Below, in pieces: positions 1-5,768 of a DNA stretch of 6,779 bases. The position numbers were made by a program, and so were the translations under genes. This DNA comes from Lachnospiraceae bacterium. GTDB lineage: Bacteria; Bacillota; Clostridia; Lachnospirales; Lachnospiraceae. Numbering within the stretch: the stretch's first letter is position 1; the number at the start of each line of letters is the position of its first letter. The stretch lies in assembly GCA_016282215.1 (NCBI GenBank), contig JAEEKC010000214.1:1-6779 (forward strand), in the 5' to 3' direction. The notes beneath the pieces were generated by a model. The model was not told the DNA's origin. It saw nothing but the letters and a program-made list of their open reading frames with translations, and ran no database searches.

Positions 1-598
1 CTTCGGTGATCTGATGCTCAAGATTCCGGTATGCCTCAAATTGACTGATATTGGCATCCGTCAGCGGGAGCTGCAGTTGTTTCATGGATACGATGTTTTC
101 TGCCGATGTTTCGGGATGAGCGCTCACCTGCCGGTACATGGCGAGCAGAGAATTCTTATCGATAGGCATGCCGTTCTCCATCATGGAACGGACCATGCCG
201 AAAGAGGATGCATTTTCGGTAATGCCTGCCTGGGAAAGGGCCGCGGACATGGTGCTGGAACCCGCAGCGGTATTGGTAAACAGTGCTTTTAATGAGATCC
301 GGTTGTCTGATACGCCGCTGACTTCGAAGCTGACGAAGCTGCCCTTTTGCAGACTGACGCCTTCTTCCATATGCGCCTGGATCGTTCCGCCTTTATCAGT
401 CTGGATCGTCACGTTACCGTCTTTTGCTTCCATCACCTGACCGCTGACCACGGAGCCTACGGGCAGCTGCTGGGCGCTCTGCGCAGAGCCTGCCCGGGCG
501 GTCTGCGCATAGGAAGATAAGGGAGCCATCCCGCCGGAAGTCCCCTGGCCGCTCTGGATATTCTGTTGTGAAAACAGCGATTGCAGGTTCAGTGCCAT
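1..598 (-). CDS. FliK/YlqG-like protein, N-terminal part (gene runs off the left edge)
   Basis: An open frame of 199 codons runs to the window edge without a stop, so only the N-terminal part is visible. ATG at 598 is chosen because AAAGG lies 7 nt upstream. An in-frame ATG two codons earlier (604) would leave only 1 nt from that site. The first ~45 residues are Gln/Ser/Ala-rich and look disordered. Residues ~46-110 (starting LPVGSVVSGQV, then alternating hydrophobic and charged residues with a G-S-F-V-S-F-E-V strand) resemble the small beta domain near the start of FliK/YlqG-type proteins. The region after that is helical. Its place directly after rnhB matches ylqG of Bacillus subtilis, a protein related to flagellar hook-length control proteins. 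The diagnostic C-terminal domain would lie outside the window, so the family call rests on position and the weak N-terminal resemblance. It follows rnhB by 68 nt, and a copy of the repeated GAAA-hairpin element fills that gap. Confidence 0.6.
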   Translation of the reverse strand, partial: MALNLQSLFSQQNIQSGQGTSGGMAPLSSYAQTARAGSAQSAQQLPVGSVVSGQVMEAKDGNVTIQTDKGGTIQAHMEEGVSLQKGSFVSFEVSGVSDNRISLKALFTNTAAGSSTMSAALSQAGITENASSFGMVRSMMENGMPIDKNSLLAMYRQVSAHPETSAENIVSMKQLQLPLTDANISQFEAYRNLEHQITE

Positions 599-623
599 AC
601 GCATACCTTTCACAATTGTTCAT

Positions 624-664
624 TAGTAACTTGATTCCGTATTTTCATATCGGACTTACACTAC
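624..664 (-). repeat. Repeated GAAA-hairpin leader element, copy 1 (upstream of the ylqG-like gene)
   Basis: The conserved block is 636-664. It begins GTAGT on the minus strand, 2 nt after the rnhB stop codon, and contains the core TCCGATATGAAAATACGGA (654-636). The core can pair as TCCG/CGGA, a bulged A, then TAT/ATA closing a GAAA loop. A possible outer pairing TAGT/ACTA uses 663-660 and 627-624. The core ends 37 nt before the ATG at 598. The same element occurs before rnhB and mnmA. Its function is unknown. Confidence 0.7.
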
Positions 665-666
665 TG

Positions 667-1422
667 TCAGATGAAGTTCTTGATAAATGTCTTTCTGTGG
701 ATCGGCGACGGACCGTATTTTTTGATCGCTTCGATATGGGCAGCCGCACCATATCCCTTATGTCCCGCAAAACCATATTCGGGATACTGTTTATCATACT
801 CTGTCATGATCCGGTCCCTGGTCACCTTTGCGATGATGGATGCCGCCGCAATGGATTTGCTGCGGGCATCACCCTTGACGATCGCCACCTGCTTCATGGG
901 AAGCCCCGGGATCGTCACTGCATCGTTTAATAATATATCGGGTGAAACCGACAATCCCGCAACCGCCTGACGCATAGCCTGATAAGTTGCCTGCAAAATA
1001 TTGATCTCATCGATCACCTGATGATCTACGATGCCCACTGACGCCGATATCGCTTTTTCCATGATAATGTCATAAAGCTCGTCGCGTTTTGCTGCGGAGA
1101 GTTTTTTGCTGTCATTTAAATACAGGATCTCCTCCGCCGGATCGAGCACCACAGCGCCGGCCACCACCGGACCCGCCAGGGGTCCGCGTCCCGCCTCATC
1201 AATGCCGCAGATGCAGGTAAACTCTGCATACTTGTTTTCAAACTCGCTCATCTTTTCCATACGGGCACGTTCATCGGCAAGCGCCTTCAGATCCTTGCCT
1301 GCTTTTTTTACCAGCGCCTGCACGCCGCTTCTCTCATCACCTTCGTATTCCCTGATAAAAGCAGGCAGCATGAATTCATCTGCTGCCTGATAGATTGCCC
1401 TGATCTCACCAATTGTTTGCAT
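667..1422 (-). CDS. rnhB: Ribonuclease HII
   Basis: This 251-residue protein is RNase HII, which cuts the RNA strand of RNA-DNA hybrids and initiates removal of single ribonucleotides from DNA in the cytoplasm. The signature CGIDEAGRGPLAGPV spans residues 72-86 and supplies the first acidic pair, Asp75 and Glu76. The other two expected metal ligands are Asp167 (in LLNDAV) and Asp185 (in KGDARS). NDSKKLS (103-109) and GHKGYG (220-225) are further family motifs. The ~70-residue helical N-terminal extension is usual for Firmicute RNase HII and matches the ~255-residue Bacillus protein. ATG 1422 is supported by GAGGAG with a 7-nt spacer. The gene follows lepB by 76 nt, and copy 2 of the repeated hairpin element lies in that gap. 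No U-tailed terminator is visible there, so co-transcription from upstream is plausible. Confidence 0.97.
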   Translation of the reverse strand: MQTIGEIRAIYQAADEFMLPAFIREYEGDERSGVQALVKKAGKDLKALADERARMEKMSEFENKYAEFTCICGIDEAGRGPLAGPVVAGAVVLDPAEEILYLNDSKKLSAAKRDELYDIIMEKAISASVGIVDHQVIDEINILQATYQAMRQAVAGLSVSPDILLNDAVTIPGLPMKQVAIVKGDARSKSIAAASIIAKVTRDRIMTEYDKQYPEYGFAGHKGYGAAAHIEAIKKYGPSPIHRKTFIKNFI

Positions 1423-1445
1423 ATGCTAACTCCTCTAATTGATCA

Positions 1446-1487
1446 GTAGTTTTTCACTCCCTATTTTCATATCGGACTTTATACTAC
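1446..1487 (-). repeat. Repeated GAAA-hairpin leader element, copy 2 (upstream of rnhB)
   Basis: The conserved block is 1458-1487, with GTAGT at 1487-1483 and core TCCGATATGAAAATAGGGA at 1476-1458. The TCC/GGA and TAT/ATA pairs around the GAAA loop are kept; the fourth pair of copy 1 becomes G opposite G. An outer GTAGT/ACTAC pairing is perfect here (1487-1483 with 1450-1446). The core ends 35 nt before the rnhB ATG, and the rnhB ribosome binding site follows it. Confidence 0.7.
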
Positions 1488-1498
1488 CAAATAACGAA

Positions 1499-2122
1499 TC
1501 AATCCTTTTTTATCTTTCCGAATTTGGAAAACGGCCAGATCCTGAATGCCGCGCGGCCAATGATGTCATCTCGTTTCACAGGTCCCACAGACGGATCTCT
1601 TGAGTCCGTGGAATGATTTCTGTTATCTCCGAGTACAAAGTACTCATCCGATCCGAGAAATACAAAACCGGTGGCCAGTCCGCCGTCAAATATCACTTCA
1701 TTGCCGTAGTTTTCTTCGAGCTTTTCCTCATTGATATAAATAGCGCCATCCGCATCAATATAGACGGTTTCTCCCGGAAGACCGATGATACGCTTGATAT
1801 AATAGGTCTTTGCGTCGTAGGCATAGGGGAATACCACCACATCAAAACGCTTCGGCTCATGCGTCCGATAGGTGAGCTTATCCACCAAAAGATTGTCGCC
1901 GTCACTGAGGCAGTTCTCCATGGATTCACCTTCCACCACTGTGCGCTGCACCACATAAGTCATCAGCAGCCAGGTCAGTACCAGAATTGATAAAAGATAA
2001 ATACTGAAGGTGATAAACTCCTTCAAAAATCCGCCGGATTTCGATTTTCTTCTCTTTTTGCCGGCGGTCTTCTTACCGGCCGGATTTTCATTCGCTGTCT
2101 GTTTCTTTACTGTATCACTCAT
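1499..2122 (-). CDS. lepB: Signal peptidase I, canonical active-site copy
   Basis: This is a type I signal peptidase of 207 residues, a membrane-anchored Ser/Lys protease that removes signal peptides from exported proteins on the outer face of the membrane. Residues 1-33 are a Lys-rich cytoplasmic tail, and ~34-58 form a single transmembrane helix. The nucleophile Ser67 lies in GESMEN and the general base Lys110 in YYIKRIIG. The box E motif GDNRNHSTDSR (165-175) is intact. ATG 2122 is preferred because GGAG lies 6 nt upstream. An in-frame ATG at 2251 would add 43 residues and overlap the end of rbgA by 95 nt, and that extension translates rbgA-coding DNA in another frame. The gap to rbgA is 34 nt. 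Together with the Ser-less paralog at 3135-3725 it brackets rbgA. Confidence 0.95.
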   Translation of the reverse strand: MSDTVKKQTANENPAGKKTAGKKRRKSKSGGFLKEFITFSIYLLSILVLTWLLMTYVVQRTVVEGESMENCLSDGDNLLVDKLTYRTHEPKRFDVVVFPYAYDAKTYYIKRIIGLPGETVYIDADGAIYINEEKLEENYGNEVIFDGGLATGFVFLGSDEYFVLGDNRNHSTDSRDPSVGPVKRDDIIGRAAFRIWPFSKFGKIKKD

Positions 2123-2156
2123 TTTTTTCTCCAATGAATTTTTATGCACCCGAACC

Positions 2157-3122
2157 TTACTCTCCGGTTTCTTCGGCTGTTTCCTGCTTTGGTATCTCCG
2201 GCGCTTCTTCAAGTGTGATGCGTCCAAGCCTGCCGCTCCTGAAATCCTCAAGGAGAAGTCCCGCTGCCCTGGCCGTATCCGCCTGGCCGCCTTTTTTCAT
2301 ACAGCCGCGAATGACGGCGATCCCTTCAAGGACGGAAGCCGGATCGGCAGTGCCATCATCTTCTCCTACGTGCGGGATCTTCGGCTTTCCGACATCCGTC
2401 CCAGGCGTCCCACCGCTAGCATTTTCTGCTGCCTTATACAGACCTTCATACCGTTTTTCCAGCATTTGCGGATAATCCTTTAGCAGAATGCCGATCAGCG
2501 ACAGCGCCATTTTTTCCGGATCCAAGATCTCATCATTCATGGAACCGATCAACGCCAGATGAAGCCCTGTCTGCTGGTCGCCCATCTTGGGCCAGAGAAT
2601 ACCGGGGGTATCCAATAGTTCCAACTTATCGGACATGCGGATCCATTGTTTTCCCTTGGTCACGCCGGGCCGGTTGCCGGTCTTTGCCACCGCTTTCTTT
2701 GCAAAGGAATTGATAAAAGTGGATTTGCCCACATTCGGGATCCCCACCACCATGGTCCGCACGGGCCTGTTTAAGATTCCGCGGCTCCTGTCCCGCTCGA
2801 TCTTTTTGGCACAGGCCTTGGCCACGCAACCTTCAATGGCCTTCATCCCGTTTCTCTGACGAGAGTCAAGGGACACCACAAAAAAGCCCTGCTTTTCAAA
2901 ATAGCGCACCCACTCTTTCGTCTTTCTCTCGTCTGCCAGATCCGACTTGTTCAAAAGGATCAGCCGGGACTTCCCGTAAGCCAGATCATTCAAATCCGGA
3001 TTCCTGCTCGAGAGCGGGATCCTCGCATCCACAAGCTCGATCACCAGATCAATCAGTTTGATATTTTCCTGCATCATCCTGCGGGCTTTTGTCATGTGCC
3101 CCGGATACCATTGATAATCCAT
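2157..3122 (-). CDS. rbgA: Ribosome biogenesis GTPase RbgA (YlqF)
   Basis: RbgA is a circularly permuted GTPase required for late assembly of the 50S ribosomal subunit in Bacillus. The 321-residue protein opens with the family signature WYPGHMTKA (5-13). The permuted order is visible: G4 NKSD at 58-61, then G1 GIPNVGKS at 127-134, a G2 Thr at 155 (in PGVTKGKQW), and G3 DTPG at 171-174. The C-terminal helical domain that contacts rRNA follows from ~185. It appears longer than the ~282-residue Bacillus protein, owing to a Gly/Asp-rich insertion at about 234-261 and an acidic tail. ATG 3122 has AGGAG only 4 nt upstream, and that site lies between the upstream stop codon and the start. The gap to the preceding signal-peptidase-like gene is 12 nt, so translational coupling is likely. 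Linkage to rplS fits its ribosome-assembly role. Confidence 0.97.
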   Translation of the reverse strand: MDYQWYPGHMTKARRMMQENIKLIDLVIELVDARIPLSSRNPDLNDLAYGKSRLILLNKSDLADERKTKEWVRYFEKQGFFVVSLDSRQRNGMKAIEGCVAKACAKKIERDRSRGILNRPVRTMVVGIPNVGKSTFINSFAKKAVAKTGNRPGVTKGKQWIRMSDKLELLDTPGILWPKMGDQQTGLHLALIGSMNDEILDPEKMALSLIGILLKDYPQMLEKRYEGLYKAAENASGGTPGTDVGKPKIPHVGEDDGTADPASVLEGIAVIRGCMKKGGQADTARAAGLLLEDFRSGRLGRITLEEAPEIPKQETAEETGE

Positions 3123-3134
3123 AAAACTCCTGTC

Positions 3135-3725
3135 TTACTTGACCAGTGCCATGGGCTCATCGCCCACTTTGAACTTCAGCCACACTTTGCCGGCGATATC
3201 TTTTCGCGATACCGGACCGATATTGTCCGCGCGGGAATCTTCACTGTTATTGACATTATCCCCGAGCATAAAAAACTCATCCGGTCCCATCTGCAGCGGT
3301 TCATCTGCAAGCCCCGGATCCTCGATCTTATCAAAATCATATCCCGTATACTGATATCCGTTGACGTATAAAAAACCGTCCTTGATCTGCAGCGTATCTC
3401 CCGGAACCGCTACCACGCGCTTGACATAGTAATGCGCATCCTTATTGCCGTTCGGATAAAAGACGACCACGTCTCCGCTCTTCGGCGCCAGTAGACGATA
3501 GACCAGACGATTGACCAGGATCTGTTGTCCCGACTGCAGGGTAGGCTGCATCGCCACGCCGATCACGCCGGTCCGAAGGCCGATGCAAAAGACAAGGACG
3601 ACTGCCAGGATCACCGCCGCTAAGGTGATGAACAAAAAATGCATCACTTCTTTGACAAAGCTGCGATTGATCCGTTTCTGTTTTTGATAAAAGGTTAAGC
3701 CCCTGCTTCTGCGTCTGTTTCTCAT
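3135..3725 (-). CDS. Signal peptidase I family protein lacking the Ser nucleophile (probable pseudo-protease)
   Basis: This 196-residue protein has the fold signature of type I signal peptidases. It has a basic N terminus (1-27), one transmembrane segment (~28-50), the box D region YYVKRVVAVPGD with the expected base Lys102, and box E (GDNVNNSEDSR, 155-165). Where the family has G-x-SM-x-P, it reads GVAMQPTL, with Ala59 (codon GCG) in place of the catalytic Ser. Box E also has Val158 in place of the usual Arg of GDNR. The rest is well kept, so it does not look like a decaying pseudogene. It may be inactive and regulatory, substrate-binding, or mechanistically unusual. ATG 3725 is chosen because MRNRRRSRGLTFYQ resembles what I recall of family N termini. 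An upstream in-frame ATG (3734) lies inside the promoter -10 box. Neither start has a convincing ribosome binding site. It is the first gene after the rplS terminator. Confidence 0.88.
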   Translation of the reverse strand: MRNRRRSRGLTFYQKQKRINRSFVKEVMHFLFITLAAVILAVVLVFCIGLRTGVIGVAMQPTLQSGQQILVNRLVYRLLAPKSGDVVVFYPNGNKDAHYYVKRVVAVPGDTLQIKDGFLYVNGYQYTGYDFDKIEDPGLADEPLQMGPDEFFMLGDNVNNSEDSRADNIGPVSRKDIAGKVWLKFKVGDEPMALVK

Positions 3726-3732
3726 GACCACC

Positions 3733-3761
3733 ATTCTACACTATAAAGCGCTTTCCGTCAA
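3733..3761 (-). promoter_or_regulatory. Sigma-A-type promoter for the signal-peptidase-like/rbgA/lepB/rnhB cluster
   Basis: On the minus strand TTGACG (3761-3756) and TAGAAT (3738-3733) are separated by 17 nt, each hexamer one mismatch from consensus. The expected start of transcription is about 3726-3725, which coincides with the A of the ATG at 3725. The first two bases of the -35 box are also the last two Ts of the rplS terminator tract. Confidence 0.75.
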
Positions 3762-3792
3762 AAAAAATCCCCAATCCTGAGTGGATTGGGGA
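3760..3792 (-). terminator. Rho-independent terminator after rplS
   Basis: A perfect 10-bp stem (TCCCCAATCC with GGATTGGGGA, 3792-3783 and 3777-3768) encloses a 5-nt loop and is followed on the minus strand by eight Ts (3767-3760). It begins 20 nt past the rplS stop codon. It should separate rplS expression from the downstream cluster, which has its own promoter immediately after. Confidence 0.93.
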
Positions 3793-3812
3793 CCTTATTT
3801 TTCGTTTGGATC

Positions 3813-4157
3813 TTACCGAAGCTCTTTTACCTTTGCACGCTTTCCTACGCGGCCCTTCAGGTAATTCAGTTTCGCACGGCGAACCTTACCTCTGCGGACT
3901 ACTTCGATCTTCTCTACGTTGGGAGAGTGAAGCGGCCAGGTCTTTTCTACGCCGATACCGCCGCTGGTCTTGCGAACGGTGAAGGTCTCGCGGTTGCTGC
4001 CGCCCTGTCTTTTCACTACGGTTCCCTCGAAGATCTGAATTCTCTCGCGGTTACCTTCCTTGATCTTGCCATGTACGCGAACGGTATCGCCTACATCGAA
4101 GGTGTCAACGGTTTCTTTGAGCTGTTCCTGCTCGATCTCTTTGATGATGTCGTTCAT
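3813..4157 (-). CDS. rplS: Large-subunit ribosomal protein L19 (bL19)
   Basis: This 114-residue basic protein is bL19, located at the 30S-50S interface of the ribosome. The length matches the usual ~115 residues. Recognisable family segments are the central beta region FDVGDTVRVHGKIKEG (20-35) and RIQIFEGTVVKRQG (39-52). They are followed by GVEKTWPLHSPNVEKIEV (69-86) and the Arg/Lys-rich C terminus ending RRAKLNYLKGRVGKRAK. ATG 4157 has AGGAG with an 8-nt spacer. In many Firmicutes rplS follows trmD in the rpsP-rimM-trmD cluster. Here the upstream neighbour is mnmA, and rplS has its own strong promoter, a structured leader and its own terminator, so it is probably a single-gene transcription unit. 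Confidence 0.99.
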   Translation of the reverse strand: MNDIIKEIEQEQLKETVDTFDVGDTVRVHGKIKEGNRERIQIFEGTVVKRQGGSNRETFTVRKTSGGIGVEKTWPLHSPNVEKIEVVRRGKVRRAKLNYLKGRVGKRAKVKELR

Positions 4158-4302
4158 AACTTTTACTCCTATCCCGGATCTTCATCCGAAACGCTTTTCA
4201 CGAACTATGAAAAGCGCAAATCTACGATGTTCATGCATCTGTCTGTGTCCGGTTTTCTGCCTGAAAACGCGCTATGACGCAGAGGACCATCATTAGTGCA
4301 AC
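4158..4302 (-). promoter_or_regulatory. Structured rplS leader (possible L19 autoregulatory leader)
   Basis: The predicted 5' untranslated region of about 145 nt holds three hairpins on the transcript. They are GTTTTC/GAAAAC (6 bp, 4268-4252), CGCTTTTCA/TGAAAAGCG (9 perfect bp with a 7-nt loop, 4216-4192) and CGGAT/ATCCG (5 bp with a 4-nt loop, 4188-4175). The last hairpin lies just 5' of the ribosome binding site. Firmicutes are known to carry an L19 leader RNA upstream of rplS that is thought to mediate feedback by the protein. I did not match the published consensus, so equivalence is inferred from position and structure. No U-tract follows any hairpin, so control of translation is likelier than attenuation. 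Confidence 0.55.
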
Positions 4303-4308
4303 GACAGA

Positions 4309-4337
4309 ATTGTAACACACCATCTCAAAGGATGCAA
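4309..4337 (-). promoter_or_regulatory. Strong sigma-A-type promoter for rplS
   Basis: On the minus strand TTGCAT (4337-4332) and TACAAT (4314-4309) are 17 nt apart, and a TG dinucleotide one base before the -10 gives an extended -10. Transcription would begin near 4302, leaving a leader of about 145 nt before rplS. It lies about 50 nt after the mnmA stop codon. Confidence 0.8.
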
Positions 4338-4389
4338 GTGTTTTTTTGTTTCTATTGTTACTATTCACAGCCACAATAAAAATCGTATC

Positions 4390-5466
4390 TCAGCTTACGC
4401 GTATCGTTCCCCCTCCGATTACCATATCTCCATCGTAAAGTACAACAGCCTGGCCGGCAGTGATGGCCCGCTGCGGCTGATCAAATACCACCTCGATCCG
4501 GTCCTCTCCAATCTGACGTACCGTCGCGGGCTGTTCTTTGTGATGATAGCGGATCCTGGCGCTGCAACGCAGGTCTCCCTCGACCCTGTCCATGGTGATC
4601 AGATTGATATTGTCAGCCTCAAGACGCGTGGTAAACAGGTCTTCGTTTTTGCCGAGCACCACCTCGTTCGTCTGCGGCCTGATCCCGGTGACATACAGTG
4701 GATGTTCCCAGGCAATGCCAAGACCCCGGCGTTGTCCTATGGTATAGCAGACAATGCCTTTATGCCGTCCGAGTATATTGCCGTGTTTGTCTACGAAATC
4801 CCCCGGCGGGTACTTTTTATTCCTGTATCGTTCCAAAAATGCGGCGTACTCGCCATCCGGCACAAAGCAAATATCCTGGCTGTCATGCTTGTTCGCATTC
4901 ACAAAGCCCATCTGTTCCGCGATCTTCCTTGTCTCTGTCTTCGTCTGTTCCCCCAGCGGAAATAAGATCCTTGCCAGCGTCTTTTGATCTGCCATATATA
5001 AAACATAGCTCTGATCCTTACTCAGGTCCACCGCTTTTCGCAGGATATATCGTCCCAGTTTTTCATCATAGGACACTCTGGCATAATGGCCGGTCACCAG
5101 TTTTTCGCAGCCCAGCTGATCCGCACGCTCCAACAGGGTATGAAACTTTAAGTGTCTGTTGCATTCAATGCAGGGATTCGGTGTCATGCCGCATTCATAA
5201 CAGTCCGCAAAATTCGCAATGACTTTTTGTTCAAACTCCGTTTCATAATGAAAGATATGATAATCGATCCCGAGCCTTTCGCAGACTGCCCGTGCATCAC
5301 CGGTGTCCTTGGCCGAACAGCAGCTGCCGAGCAGATCCTCCCCGATCATGTCATTTTCATAAAGGCGCATGGTGCACCCAACGCATTCATAACCCATCTG
5401 ACCGGTTAAAAATGCGGCCACGGAACTGTCCACACCGCCGCTCATTGCGATCAATGCCTTCGCCAT
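4390..5466 (-). CDS. mnmA: tRNA-specific 2-thiouridylase MnmA
   Basis: MnmA transfers sulfur to C2 of the wobble uridine (U34) of tRNAs for Lys, Glu and Gln, using ATP to adenylate the base. The 358-residue length is normal. The PP-loop ATP-binding motif SGGVDSS is at residues 9-15. The two catalytic cysteines are present: Cys99 in TPNPCIECN and Cys200 in DSQDICFV. GHYAR (126-130), KDQSYVLY (150-157) and YTIGQRRGLG (241-250) are typical of the family, and the C-terminal beta-barrel ends GGGTI. ATG 5466 is supported by AAGGAG with an 8-nt spacer. The sulfur-donor cysteine desulfurase that often neighbours mnmA in Firmicutes is not in this window. The predicted leader of ~115 nt contains copy 3 of the repeated hairpin element. 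No strong terminator is visible after the stop codon. Confidence 0.98.
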   Translation of the reverse strand: MAKALIAMSGGVDSSVAAFLTGQMGYECVGCTMRLYENDMIGEDLLGSCCSAKDTGDARAVCERLGIDYHIFHYETEFEQKVIANFADCYECGMTPNPCIECNRHLKFHTLLERADQLGCEKLVTGHYARVSYDEKLGRYILRKAVDLSKDQSYVLYMADQKTLARILFPLGEQTKTETRKIAEQMGFVNANKHDSQDICFVPDGEYAAFLERYRNKKYPPGDFVDKHGNILGRHKGIVCYTIGQRRGLGIAWEHPLYVTGIRPQTNEVVLGKNEDLFTTRLEADNINLITMDRVEGDLRCSARIRYHHKEQPATVRQIGEDRIEVVFDQPQRAITAGQAVVLYDGDMVIGGGTIRVS

Positions 5467-5498
5467 TTCCCGTTCTCCTTAATATAAATCAGTCCTTT

Positions 5499-5537
5499 GT
5501 TTATCGCTCCGTATTTTCATATCGTATTGTAAACTAC
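5499..5537 (-). repeat. Repeated GAAA-hairpin leader element, copy 3 (upstream of mnmA)
   Basis: The conserved block is 5508-5537, with GTAGT at 5537-5533 and core TACGATATGAAAATACGGA at 5526-5508. CG/CG and TAT/ATA pairs still close the GAAA loop. The outer pairing here is GTTTA/TAAAC (5534-5530 with 5503-5499), a different sequence from the GTAGT/ACTAC of copy 2, which hints at compensatory change. The core ends 41 nt before the mnmA ATG. Unlike copies 1 and 2 it does not follow a gene on its strand, so it behaves as a leader element rather than a 3' element. Confidence 0.65.
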
Positions 5538-5587
5538 ACGGATATTTCAGTTCTTTTCATATATCATCACCCCGGATGACCATGTCA

Positions 5588-5596
5588 ATCATACCA
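5588..5596 (-). promoter_or_regulatory. Probable extended -10 promoter for mnmA
   Basis: The minus strand reads TGGTATGAT (5596-5588), an extended -10 with TATGAT. No good -35 box stands 16-18 nt upstream, as is common for extended -10 promoters. Transcription would start near 5581 and the leader would then include hairpin element copy 3. Confidence 0.4.
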
Positions 5597-5693
5597 CACT
5601 TGCTGCAATTATGATAGAAAGTCTTTTGCAATATGAACACACTTTTTTCGCATTTTCTTCAGAAACACTTCACGAAGTTTTTGTAAGTTTGAC

Positions 5694-5721
5694 TAGACAA
5701 ATACCGAAAATGTGGTATTCT
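5694..5721 (+). promoter_or_regulatory. Probable promoter for the acidic lipoprotein gene
   Basis: TAGACA (5694-5699) and TATTCT (5716-5721) are separated by 16 nt, and TG one base before the -10 gives an extended -10. The predicted start near 5728 leaves a leader of about 40 nt. It shares TGTGGTAT with the divergent mnmA promoter about 120 bases away. The stretch between the two promoters is A/T-rich and shows no other feature I can support. Confidence 0.55.
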
Positions 5722-5768
5722 TTGAGTTGCAGTTATTTTGGGAATATTTATTTTAAGAGGAGAACATT

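Noticed and set aside
138..440. Plus-strand open frames across the left-edge gene and across rnhB (for example 671-970)
   Set aside because: They lie antisense to well-supported minus-strand genes, lack ribosome binding sites and show no recognisable protein features.
636..664. Sigma-28 (flagellar) promoter reading of the repeated element, because TCCGATAT resembles the GCCGATAT -10 box
   Set aside because: None of the three copies has a TAAA box 14-16 nt upstream, and conservation continues on both sides (GTAGT before, GAAAATACGGA after) where such a promoter would not need it. Kept only as an alternative to be tested by 5'-end mapping.
2123..2251. N-terminal extension of LepB from ATG 2251
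   Set aside because: It would overlap rbgA by 95 nt in another frame, and the ATG at 2122 has a good GGAG site with a 6-nt spacer and gives a normal signal peptidase length.
4340..4380. Possible mnmA terminator between mnmA and rplS
   Set aside because: Only a weak TATTGT/ACAATA pairing with a long loop is visible, without a proper U-tract, so it is not supported.
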